Of a DNA stretch of 64,000 nucleotides, positions 44,535 to 53,200 are shown in pieces. The notes below the pieces were generated by a model, which did no database searches, was not told the DNA's origin, and saw only the letters and a program-made list of their open reading frames with translations. The DNA comes from an uncultured Sphingomonadaceae bacterium. Its GTDB lineage: Bacteria > Pseudomonadota > Alphaproteobacteria > Sphingomonadales > Sphingomonadaceae. The position numbers and the translations under genes were made by a program. The stretch lies in contig CANMEE010000002.1 in assembly GCA_947496865.1 (NCBI GenBank), positions 1,302,393 through 1,366,392 on the forward strand. Reading direction: 5' to 3'. Every line of letters starts with the position of its first letter. The first letter of the stretch is position 1.

Positions 44535-44550
44535 GGTGACGCAAGTCACA
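44535..44550. promoter_or_regulatory. CRP-like operator of the multihaem cytochrome operon
   Basis: GGTGACGCAAGTCACA differs from the symmetrical CRP consensus half-sites (TGTGA and TCACA) at one base, and has the GTGAC-N4-GTCAC form of the site at 22254-22267. It is about 79 bases upstream of the promoter start predicted from the -10 box below. Confidence 0.5.
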
Positions 44551-44586
44551 GAAAAACCTTACTATTTCGGGATATTTAGCATTGCA

Positions 44587-44614
44587 TTGAGATGGCAATA
44601 AAGCATAATATACT
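44587..44614 (+). promoter_or_regulatory. Sigma70-like promoter of the multihaem cytochrome operon
   Basis: TTGAGA (44587-44592) and TATACT (44609-44614) each differ from the consensus at one base and are 16 bases apart. Transcription would start near 44621, leaving a leader of about 70 bases containing a stable hairpin. Confidence 0.5.
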
Positions 44615-44662
44615 GCGTGAAACATAGTTAACGACTTGGGTCGCGTCGGGCTTACAGAGGGG

Positions 44663-44680
44663 CCTGATCTTCGGATCAGG
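44663..44680 (+). promoter_or_regulatory. UUCG hairpin overlapping the ribosome binding site
   Basis: CCTGATC and GATCAGG form a perfect 7-bp stem closed by the very stable C(UUCG)G tetraloop. The only Shine-Dalgarno-like bases (AGGA, 44678-44681) lie mostly in the 3' arm, and the start codon is at 44691, so the hairpin would hide the ribosome site. Confidence 0.6.
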
Positions 44681-44690
44681 AAAAGCAACG

Positions 44691-46097
44691 ATGCAAATGG
44701 GGAAAAATCTTTCGTGGAAGCGAAGCTGGTCAATACTGGCCGCTAGCCTATTCTGTTTTGCGCTTGCCGGCGTAGCCCTTTTCATATCTTCTGTTGCCGC
44801 ACCTGCCCCTGTTGAAGCGGCTCAAGATCTTGGCAGCGGGACCCACCTTGGCGTTGCGTCTTGTGGCGGCACAACATGCCACGGACGTCAGGAAGCCGAC
44901 GGCGAGATAGTGCGCCAGGACGAATTAATGCGCTGGCAGGAAGAATCCACGCCTGGAGGGGCACATAGCAGGGCCTTTCGCGTTTTGCGCGAACCGCGCA
45001 GCATCGCAATTGCCAAACGCCTTGGTATCAAAGACGCGTCCTCATCGCAGCAATGTTTGGGCTGTCACAGCACGCCTGCAGCTAAAAAAGGGCCGCGTTT
45101 TCAAACGGGTGACGGCGTTGGTTGCGAATCCTGTCACGGCGCGTCATCTGGCTGGCTTTCGGCTCATTATGCTGTTGGCGCCAATCACGCGAAGAACGTC
45201 TCTTTAGGCCTTACGCCGCTGGAAAACCCAAAAATACGCGCGAGCACTTGTCTCGACTGTCACTTTGGCAGCGCCAAAAACGGCCAATTTGTTGATCACC
45301 GGATCATGGCGGCAGGCCATCCCCGCATTTCCTTTGAACTGGATCTTTTTTCGACGCTGCAACAGCATCATGACGAAGATGTTGATTATGTTCGCCGCAA
45401 GGGCAAGACCAACAGCGTTCGTTTCTGGGCCGTCGGACAATCAATGGCACTGGAACGTTCGCTCAATCTTTTCTCAAAACCGGCTCTTGCTCAGGAAGGC
45501 ATGTTCCCGGAATTTTATTTCTATGATTGCCATAGCTGCCATCGGCGGATTTATGATGAAACCTCTGCCCGACCAACCTCGGTCAATAATCCCGGCCGGC
45601 CGATTCCCGAAGGCATGCCACCTTATAATGATGAAAATATGATCATGTTGAGCGCCGCGATCAAAGTGGCTGCTCCCGATCTTGCAGGGCAATTTGACGC
45701 GCGGTCCAAAGCGTTTCATGCGGCCATGGGTCAAGGTCGAGCACCAGCGGTTCAGGCAGCCGCCCGTTTGCGGCAGACGGCCACAAGCTTGGCAGATCGC
45801 TTCTCTCGCGCGCAATTTGGCCGCGATCAAACCTTCCAGATCATGGAAACGATTGCCGGACAGGCAATCTCGCCGCGCTACACCGACTATGAAGGCAGCG
45901 TACAGGCCGTGATGGCAATTGACACGTTACTCAACGGACTGGTGAACAGCGGTCAGGTAAGTGAATCAGCGGCAGCCAGCCTGCGCGGTCAGATTAATGT
46001 CGCTTATAAAGCGGTTGATGAACCCAATAGCTACAAACCCCTGCAATTCCGGCGGGCACTGGGTAGCGCTGTCAGAACCATAAGGGCGTTACGCTAA
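44691..46097 (+). CDS. Five-haem c-type cytochrome (cytochrome c554-like)
   Basis: The 468-residue protein has an N-terminal hydrophobic segment (signal peptide or anchor, about residues 13-37) and then five haem-binding sites: CX4CH at residue 58 (CGGTTCH) and four CXXCH at residues 122, 145, 187 and 280. The part after residue 300 is helical and has no haem. The motif spacing resembles the multihaem cytochrome c554/perchlorate-type group. In the periplasm it could carry electrons to the outer-membrane proteins of the same operon. It is the first of four genes with 1-base overlap or gaps of at most 5 bases. Confidence 0.85.
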   Translation: MQMGKNLSWKRSWSILAASLFCFALAGVALFISSVAAPAPVEAAQDLGSGTHLGVASCGGTTCHGRQEADGEIVRQDELMRWQEESTPGGAHSRAFRVLREPRSIAIAKRLGIKDASSSQQCLGCHSTPAAKKGPRFQTGDGVGCESCHGASSGWLSAHYAVGANHAKNVSLGLTPLENPKIRASTCLDCHFGSAKNGQFVDHRIMAAGHPRISFELDLFSTLQQHHDEDVDYVRRKGKTNSVRFWAVGQSMALERSLNLFSKPALAQEGMFPEFYFYDCHSCHRRIYDETSARPTSVNNPGRPIPEGMPPYNDENMIMLSAAIKVAAPDLAGQFDARSKAFHAAMGQGRAPAVQAAARLRQTATSLADRFSRAQFGRDQTFQIMETIAGQAISPRYTDYEGSVQAVMAIDTLLNGLVNSGQVSESAAASLRGQINVAYKAVDEPNSYKPLQFRRALGSAVRTIRALR

Positions 46098-48091
46098 TGC
46101 GGAAGTTTCGTTTCACCGCTGCCATTTCAGCAGCTGCTTTGGTCCTGAGCTCTTGCGGAGGCGGGGGCGATAGCAATGATTTTGGTGGCACCCCATCACC
46201 GGCGCCATCGCCTACTCCACCGCCAACGACGGTTGATGGCAATGGCGGAGCTTTTACACCTCCTGCGCAAGAAGCGCTTAGCGTCACGGACGTCCAAACT
46301 GTAATTGCGCAAGCCGTTGGTGAAGCCACGGCCCGCAGTCTGCCGTCGGTTATCGCAGTCACGGACCGGGTCGGCAACGTCCTGGCCGTGTTTGAAATGA
46401 ACGGGGCACGGGCCACTGCCACGACAAGCGCGCGCACCGCTTTGGGAGCGATTAACAATCCGGGTATCGACGTGCAGGGTGTGGTCGTTCCTGCTGCTGC
46501 TGGCGCCATCGCGAAAGCCGTGACAGGCGCCTATCTGTCGAGCGCAGGCAACGCCTTTTCTAGTCGGACTGCAAGCCAGATCGTTCAGGAGCATTTTCCG
46601 CCAGCACCGACAACCGCAGGGCTTGAAAGCGGACCTCTATTTGGTGTGCAGTTCAGCCAATTGCCGTGCTCCGATCTCAATCAGCGTTTCGGCAATCCCG
46701 GCGCAATGGCGCTGATCGGGCCAAAGCGTTCTCCGCTTGGTCTGTCTGCAGATCCCGGCGGACTGCCACTCTATAAAAATGGTGTTGTTGTCGGCGCGAT
46801 CGGCGTCATGGGAGACGGTGACTACGGTTTTGATCCCAACATCCTTGATACTGACGTGGATGATGAGGAAGCCATTGCACTGGCCGGTATTCAGGGCTTT
46901 GCGCCTCCCGCCTCTATCGCCGCCAACCGGATTTCAGTGGACGGTACCTCGCTGCGATTCAGCGACATGGTGGTCAGTGATCTCTCCACGCTGCAAAGCA
47001 ATTTTGCCGCCATCAATGGCACGTCCGGCAACTTGATTGCCGTCACGGGTTATACCGCTGGCGCGATCATCGCAGGCTCTGCCTATGGCACTGAAGCGTC
47101 TGGTATTCGGGCTTCAACCGCAGCCGAGTTTCAAAATCGCGATGCCTTTGTCCTTTCCGATGGCACAGGCACCAATCGCTTTCCAATCCGCGCTGCCACA
47201 GATGGCGCTGACGTTACCACACCGCTCACGTCCGCCGAAACACGGGCGATATTGGAAGAAGCCTTTATCATCATGTCCCGGGCACGCGCCCAGATCAGAC
47301 AGCCACTCGATAGCCGGGCACAAGTTTCTATTTCAGTTGTCGACACGCATGGTGAAATATTGGGCATTGTGCGTTCTCCCGATGCGCCTATTTTCGGAAC
47401 CGACGTATCGCTTCAAAAAGCGCGGACAGCCTCCTTCTTTTCCAACCGTGTTGCGGCATCCGATCTGCTGGGCAATCCTGATACCGATGTCGCCGCCTTT
47501 GTGGGTCGTGTACGCACCTTTTTAAATGATCCTAATGCGCTCACAGGCACAGTCGCATTTGCTGATCGCTCAGGTGGTAATCTGTCCCGTCCTTATTTTC
47601 CCGATGGTGAGCTGGGACGTCCTCCGGGACCATTGTCTCGCCCGATCGAAGATTTTAATCCATTGGCAACCGGCCTACAGGCCGCTTTGATTTTCCCCAA
47701 TCTTGGCCAGCATCTTGCCTTTGTCACCGGCGCTTCTGCAACCGACACGCCAATGCGCTGTACCAACACGCCGGACGCGGTTGCAGGACAGAACCGGCTT
47801 GAAAACGGCATTCAGATTTTCCCGGGCAGTGTCCCGATTTATCGCGGTGATCAATTGATCGGCGGCTTGGGCGTCTCTGGCGATGGTATCGATCAGGATG
47901 ATATGATCAGCTTCCTCGGATTGCACAATGCGGGCCTAAGAGTGGGCGGCATCGGCAATGCGCCAAAGGCCATTCGCGCCGACAATGTGGTGGTTGATCT
48001 TGGCGATGCGCAGGTTCGTTTGCGTTATGTAAACTGCCCGTTTGCACCGTTTCTTGACACTGATGACCAGAATGTCTGCGAAGGACTGTAG
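46097..48091 (+). CDS. Lipoprotein with two GlcG/HbpS-type domains
   Basis: The 664-residue product is a lipoprotein: the lipobox LSSC at residues 17-20 follows a short signal, and then a Gly-Pro-Thr linker. Two GlcG/HbpS (DUF336) repeats are seen, about residues 60-250 (AIAVTDRVGNVLAVFEM ... GAIGVMGDGDYG) and about 370-620 (VSISVVDTHGEILGIVR ... GLGVSGDGID). HbpS-type domains bind haem or other ligands. Few Cys remain outside the lipobox, and there is no CXXCH. Its ATG overlaps the cytochrome stop (TAATG). The role may be haem handling or assembly of the adjacent cytochromes; this is inferred from position. Confidence 0.78.
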   Translation: MRKFRFTAAISAAALVLSSCGGGGDSNDFGGTPSPAPSPTPPPTTVDGNGGAFTPPAQEALSVTDVQTVIAQAVGEATARSLPSVIAVTDRVGNVLAVFEMNGARATATTSARTALGAINNPGIDVQGVVVPAAAGAIAKAVTGAYLSSAGNAFSSRTASQIVQEHFPPAPTTAGLESGPLFGVQFSQLPCSDLNQRFGNPGAMALIGPKRSPLGLSADPGGLPLYKNGVVVGAIGVMGDGDYGFDPNILDTDVDDEEAIALAGIQGFAPPASIAANRISVDGTSLRFSDMVVSDLSTLQSNFAAINGTSGNLIAVTGYTAGAIIAGSAYGTEASGIRASTAAEFQNRDAFVLSDGTGTNRFPIRAATDGADVTTPLTSAETRAILEEAFIIMSRARAQIRQPLDSRAQVSISVVDTHGEILGIVRSPDAPIFGTDVSLQKARTASFFSNRVAASDLLGNPDTDVAAFVGRVRTFLNDPNALTGTVAFADRSGGNLSRPYFPDGELGRPPGPLSRPIEDFNPLATGLQAALIFPNLGQHLAFVTGASATDTPMRCTNTPDAVAGQNRLENGIQIFPGSVPIYRGDQLIGGLGVSGDGIDQDDMISFLGLHNAGLRVGGIGNAPKAIRADNVVVDLGDAQVRLRYVNCPFAPFLDTDDQNVCEGL

Positions 48092-48096
48092 CAAAA

Positions 48097-50205
48097 GTGC
48101 CGGCTCTCTCTTCTTCCTTCATGCCGATAATGGCAGTAATGTCTGGTCAGGCAGAGCAGATGGAAGCGCAACGCCTGTCCGTCGAGGAGATGGAAACGTC
48201 GCTGACGGCATTATTAGCCGGCAAACAATTTGACTGGATGCGCATTGAAAATTCGGATTTTGATGTTGCACAAGTGGATGAAGGCGCTGGCTTAGTCGCC
48301 GTTGGCGGCCCGGATCCTGAGGAAGAAGACGCCGTTTCACCATCCGACCTGCCGATTACGACACCGACAGAAGCCAGTCCTTCTGCGGCGGAACCTGAAC
48401 AATTGGAAATGGATTTTGACGGGCTGGATGCGGATGAAGCGCTGATTGATGGCCGTCGTCGCCCTGGTGTTCCCAAAGAACTGCCGGACCGCGTAACCCA
48501 GAATAATCCCGGAGCGATCAGCGCGCCGCCGCCAGAAGCTTTCCCAACCGATGAATTCCCGGTCCCGGACCGCTGGCGGATATTGCAAACATTATGCCCG
48601 CAAAAAGGCAGCGACCAATCGATCTATAAAGTCTTTGGCGCGCTACGAGCCAATTGCCGCCCGACCTCTGATCCCTATGGACAGAATGTTCTAAAGGGCG
48701 ACAAGCCTATTCCCGAAGACAAAAAACCGTCCTTCCTGAAAGGCGATGACTGGTTTTTTGTCGTCAACGCAATTTCTGACACGGTGATCGAACCACGTAG
48801 CTTTCCCATTCCAGTGGGCGTACAGACAACGGAACGCTCCGATAGCATCGATGTATTCGGCCGCTCGGGATCGGAAGTCTATGCGCAGACTTTCATTACC
48901 GGCTTTGCGCTGATCAAGGGCTCCACGGCTTATAAGCCGCCTGATGTCGAATATCGGCTAACCCTGGCGACGCAAATCAATCATGTAAATGTGCCAGAGC
49001 GTCGGGTGCTGTTTGTTGAGCCATCCAAAACATCCAACCGCACCGACTATTTCGTCGGCGTGCAGGAAGCCTTTTTCGATTATCATATCCGCAACACCTC
49101 TGCGCGCTACGATTTTGACAGTTTCCGCATCGGTATCCAGCCAATGCAGGCCGATTTCCGGGGCTTTCTGTTTCAGGACAACCAACTGGGCTTTCGTCTA
49201 TTCGGCACGCGCGACAACAACCGCGTACAATATAACCTCGGCGCTTTTGTGCAGCTGGAAAAAGATACCAACAGCGGCCTCAACGATATTTTCCAGACGC
49301 CGCGCGAAAGCTACATATTTTTTGCCAATCTCTATCGTCAGGATTTGCCCTTTGTCGGCCTGACCAGCCAATTCAGCGTCACCTATAATATGAATCGCGA
49401 AAAGAGCGATATCGAGATTGACGATAACGGTTTCCCGGTACGCCCTGCCCTGATCGGTGATTTACGCGGGCGCGCTTATGATGTGGTCTATCCCGGCTAT
49501 GCGGTCGATGGCCGGATTGGCCGGATCAATGTAACCGGTCAGCTGTACGGAGCCTTTGGCGAAGACCGCAACAGTATCTTTACCAGCGAGCCGGCTAAAA
49601 TTGCCGCCTATTTTGCCGCTGCAGAAGCCAGCTATGATGTCGACTTCTTGCGTTTCCGGGCATCGGGCCTATTCGCCAGCGGCGATGGCAATCCCTATAA
49701 CAATACCGAAGCGGGCTTTGACTCAATTTTCGAGAACCCGATTTTTGCCGGGGCTGATACAAGCTACTGGATCAGGCAAACGATTCCTTTCGCCGGTGGT
49801 GGCCGGGCGATCAGTATCAATGGCCGCAATGGTATTCTCAATTCGCTGCGATCTTCCAAAGAACAAGGCCAAAGCAATTTCAACAATCCCGGCACGATAT
49901 TGGCAGGCGTTGGCGTTGACGCAGATCTGACCCCGGACTTTCGGCTATCGGTCAATGCCAACCATTTATGGTTCCACAAAACAGAGAGCTTGGAAGCGCT
50001 GCGCGTGGAAGGGTCGATACCCAAGGATATCGGTTGGGACCTGTCAACTGCGGCAATTTACCGCCCAAAAGCCACGCAAAACCTAGTGTTCCGCCTCTCC
50101 GGCGCGGCCCTGCTTCCCGGAAAAGGATTCCAAGATTTGTTTGACCAGACAGACAAACGCGATTTCCATTATTCCATTCTCTTCAACGCAATATTGGCCT
50201 TCTGA
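48097..50205 (+). CDS. Outer-membrane beta-barrel protein of the cytochrome operon
   Basis: The 702-residue protein ends in ILFNAILAF, with many alternating strands and turns after residue 200, as for an outer-membrane barrel. The first 200 residues form an acidic, Pro-rich N-terminal region. The start is uncertain: GTG at 48097 has AAGGA 11 bases upstream, but its N-terminus lacks the positive charge of a signal peptide. In the same frame a CTG at 48076 would give a better one (LRRTVAKVPALSSSFMPIM, then VMSGQA). It lies 5 bases after the lipoprotein gene. I do not recognise an MtrB-like signature (no N-terminal CXXC), so a porin role in electron conduction is inference. Confidence 0.75.
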   Translation: MPALSSSFMPIMAVMSGQAEQMEAQRLSVEEMETSLTALLAGKQFDWMRIENSDFDVAQVDEGAGLVAVGGPDPEEEDAVSPSDLPITTPTEASPSAAEPEQLEMDFDGLDADEALIDGRRRPGVPKELPDRVTQNNPGAISAPPPEAFPTDEFPVPDRWRILQTLCPQKGSDQSIYKVFGALRANCRPTSDPYGQNVLKGDKPIPEDKKPSFLKGDDWFFVVNAISDTVIEPRSFPIPVGVQTTERSDSIDVFGRSGSEVYAQTFITGFALIKGSTAYKPPDVEYRLTLATQINHVNVPERRVLFVEPSKTSNRTDYFVGVQEAFFDYHIRNTSARYDFDSFRIGIQPMQADFRGFLFQDNQLGFRLFGTRDNNRVQYNLGAFVQLEKDTNSGLNDIFQTPRESYIFFANLYRQDLPFVGLTSQFSVTYNMNREKSDIEIDDNGFPVRPALIGDLRGRAYDVVYPGYAVDGRIGRINVTGQLYGAFGEDRNSIFTSEPAKIAAYFAAAEASYDVDFLRFRASGLFASGDGNPYNNTEAGFDSIFENPIFAGADTSYWIRQTIPFAGGGRAISINGRNGILNSLRSSKEQGQSNFNNPGTILAGVGVDADLTPDFRLSVNANHLWFHKTESLEALRVEGSIPKDIGWDLSTAAIYRPKATQNLVFRLSGAALLPGKGFQDLFDQTDKRDFHYSILFNAILAF

Positions 50206-50206
50206 T

Positions 50207-53200
50207 ATGCAGTTTTCTTCTCCCTCCAAGTTATCAATATCACGCACTCCTGACGTGATGCGGAGCGGACTAGCGCTTGCTTTTGCGGCTTTTTTACTTG
50301 TGTTTGGTTCTTCTCCAGCCCTCGCTGCAGGCAAAGAGAAGGCTCAAAAAATTGACTATACATTTACGCCGCCTGCACCGCAAAACCAGACTTGGGATGC
50401 GGCCAATACCAAAAGCACCGGCTGTGTTTCTTGTCATACCGATAGCGATCAGAAGACGATGCACGAGACACCGGCCGTGGTGCTCGGCTGTGTCGATTGT
50501 CACGGCGGCGATGCCAGCGTCAATGGCGACAATGACTGGGGCAAAAGCAGCCCACAATATATGTATGCGCTCAAAAAAGCGCATGTCCTCCCCAAATATC
50601 CTGAGACCTGGCACTGGCCCTCTTCGGCCAACCCGAAACGCAGCTATACGCTGCTGAACAAGGAATCGCCCGAATTTGTGCGCTTCGTCAATCCTTCCGA
50701 TTATCGCGTGGCGCGGGAGTCCTGTGGCGCTTGCCATATGGAAATCATTGAGGCGTCCGAGCGGTCCCTGATGGCGACCGGCGCAATGCTGTGGGGTGGA
50801 GCCGCCTATAATAACGGTATTGTCCCGTTTAAAAATTATGTTTTCGGCGAAGCCTATACGCGCGACGGCCAACCCGCGACTATCAAGTCACCAGGCAATC
50901 CACATGGAACCGTAACCGACGAACAGAAAAAGCGCGGCGCCTTGCCCATTCTTTATCCGTTGCCGACTTGGCACACGATACCACCGGGAGACGTTTTTCG
51001 GGTGTTTGAACGCGGGGGACGCAACGTCAACACGCAGTTTCCGGAAATTGGCCTGCCCAATATTGGCGGGATCATTCAACGTCTCGAAGAACCGGGACGC
51101 CCTGATCTGAAACAATCCAATCGTGGTCCCGGCACTGGGTTACGTGTCGCAATCCCTGCATTGAATATCCATAAAACACGCCTCAACGACCCGTTCACAT
51201 GGTTCATGGGCACCAATGATCAGCCGGGCGATTACCGTCAATCCGGCTGCGCCAGTTGTCATGTCATTTACGCCAATGACCGCGAACCGCGCCACAGCCT
51301 GATCTATGCAAAGGCCGGTCGTGATGGCCAGACGCAGACCAAAGATCCAACGATCCGCAACCTGAAGGAAGGCGAGCATCGCGTTGGCAAATTTGGCACC
51401 TATGATGCTGCTCATGGCAAAAAGGGCGGCTATGCCAAGAAAGCTGGATATCATGGGGACGAACATGATGATGGCCATTCCGATGATGATCACCGCGGCG
51501 ACATAGACCCGGCAAAGCGCGAAAAAGGCCATCCGATCCAGCACGCCTTCACACGCGCCATTCCAACCGCGCAATGCATGAACTGTCACATGCACCAACC
51601 CAATATCTTCCTGAACAGCTTCCTCGGCTATACAATGTGGGATTATGAATCTGATGCACCTTTAATGTGGCCCGGACCGGATAACACCACGCCTCGGCCG
51701 GAGGGTATGAGTGACGAAGAATATCAGAAAACCTATAAGCAGCAAAAATATCCCGATGCCGAAGAAGTGCGCAAGATATTGGACCGGAATCCAGAGGCCG
51801 CGTCGCCCAAAGGATTATGGGGCGACCTCGATTTCCTTCGCAATGTCTATGATCTCAACAGTGAGGCCAAAGACACGCAATTTGCCGATTATCATGGCCA
51901 TGGATGGAACTTCCGGGCGATTCTAAAACGCGATCGTGATGGCAATTTGCTCGATGAAGACGGTGATATTGTCGACAATGATGATCCCGAAAAATTCCGC
52001 AAAGAAGACGAACCGAAATTTGTCGAACCCGGCATTAATCCCGGAAAATCTGTCCACATGATGAGCATTCATGCCGAAGTTGGTATGCAATGCGCTGATT
52101 GCCACTTTGCGCAAGACAGCCACGGCAATGGTCTCATATATGGCGAAGTGGCCAATGCGGTAGAGATTAATTGTAAGGACTGCCACGGCACAGCAGACGC
52201 GTATCCGACACTCATGACGTCCAATCTGGCTGCACGACCCAAAGGCAATAACTTGGCACTACTGCGGAATGCAGACGGCCAGCGACGCTTTGAATGGATG
52301 CAGGACGAAGACAGCAATCGCGTTCTCATCCAACGCTCTATTGTCGACCCCAAGATTAGCTGGCGCGTCAGCCTCGTCAAAGACAGCGTCAGCCGCGGAC
52401 ATCCTGATTTTAACCAGAAAGCCGCACGGGCCAAGCTGATGTCAAAAAGCGGCGCGGAAACGGGCAAGTTCACCTTTGGCAGCGGCGTACCGATGGACGA
52501 CCGCGCGCACAAAGACGAAAACATGGTCTGCTTCACCTGTCACCTCAGTTGGACAACCAGTTGCGGCGGCTGTCACTTGCCAATCGAGGCAAACTGGCAA
52601 ACGGAAAGCCATAAATATGAAGGCGGCACGACGCGTAACTATGCGACCTATAATCCCCAGGTAGCCCGAGATCAGATGTTCCAGCTTGGCCGTCACCAGA
52701 CAACCAAAGGCAGCATCATCGCACCCGTCCGGTCCACCTCGGCGCTGGTCCTGTCATCGACCAACATCAACCGCGAACGCATCTATGTGCAGCAGCCACC
52801 GATCTCGTCCATTGGCTTTTCCAGTCAGGCTTTTGCCCCTCACTTCCCGCACACGGTTCGCAAAACTGAAACCAAACAATGTTCCGATTGTCACTTGAGC
52901 GAAGCCAATGACAATAATGCGATCATGTCGCAGCTCTTGCTGCAAGGCACGAATTTCGTGAATTTTGTCGGCCTGCATGCCTGGGTTGGCATGGACAAGG
53001 GCTTTGAAGCCGTCCGCGTCACCGAATGGGATGAGCCCCAAGCAGTTATCGGTTCCTACCTGCAAAAATATGCTTATCCTGACTACTGGCGTATGCATGT
53101 TGAAGATAATGGCCGTGAGCTGATCAACTGGGTGCGCGGCGAGCGACTGGATGATGATCTGTCCGGCGAGACCAAGGCACTGGAAGAATTTGCCAATGTT

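Noticed and set aside
51451..51510. His/Asp-rich stretch in the decahaem protein as a frameshift scar
   Set aside because: The frame is open on both sides, CXXCH motifs continue in the same frame, and the composition is a regular metal-binding type.
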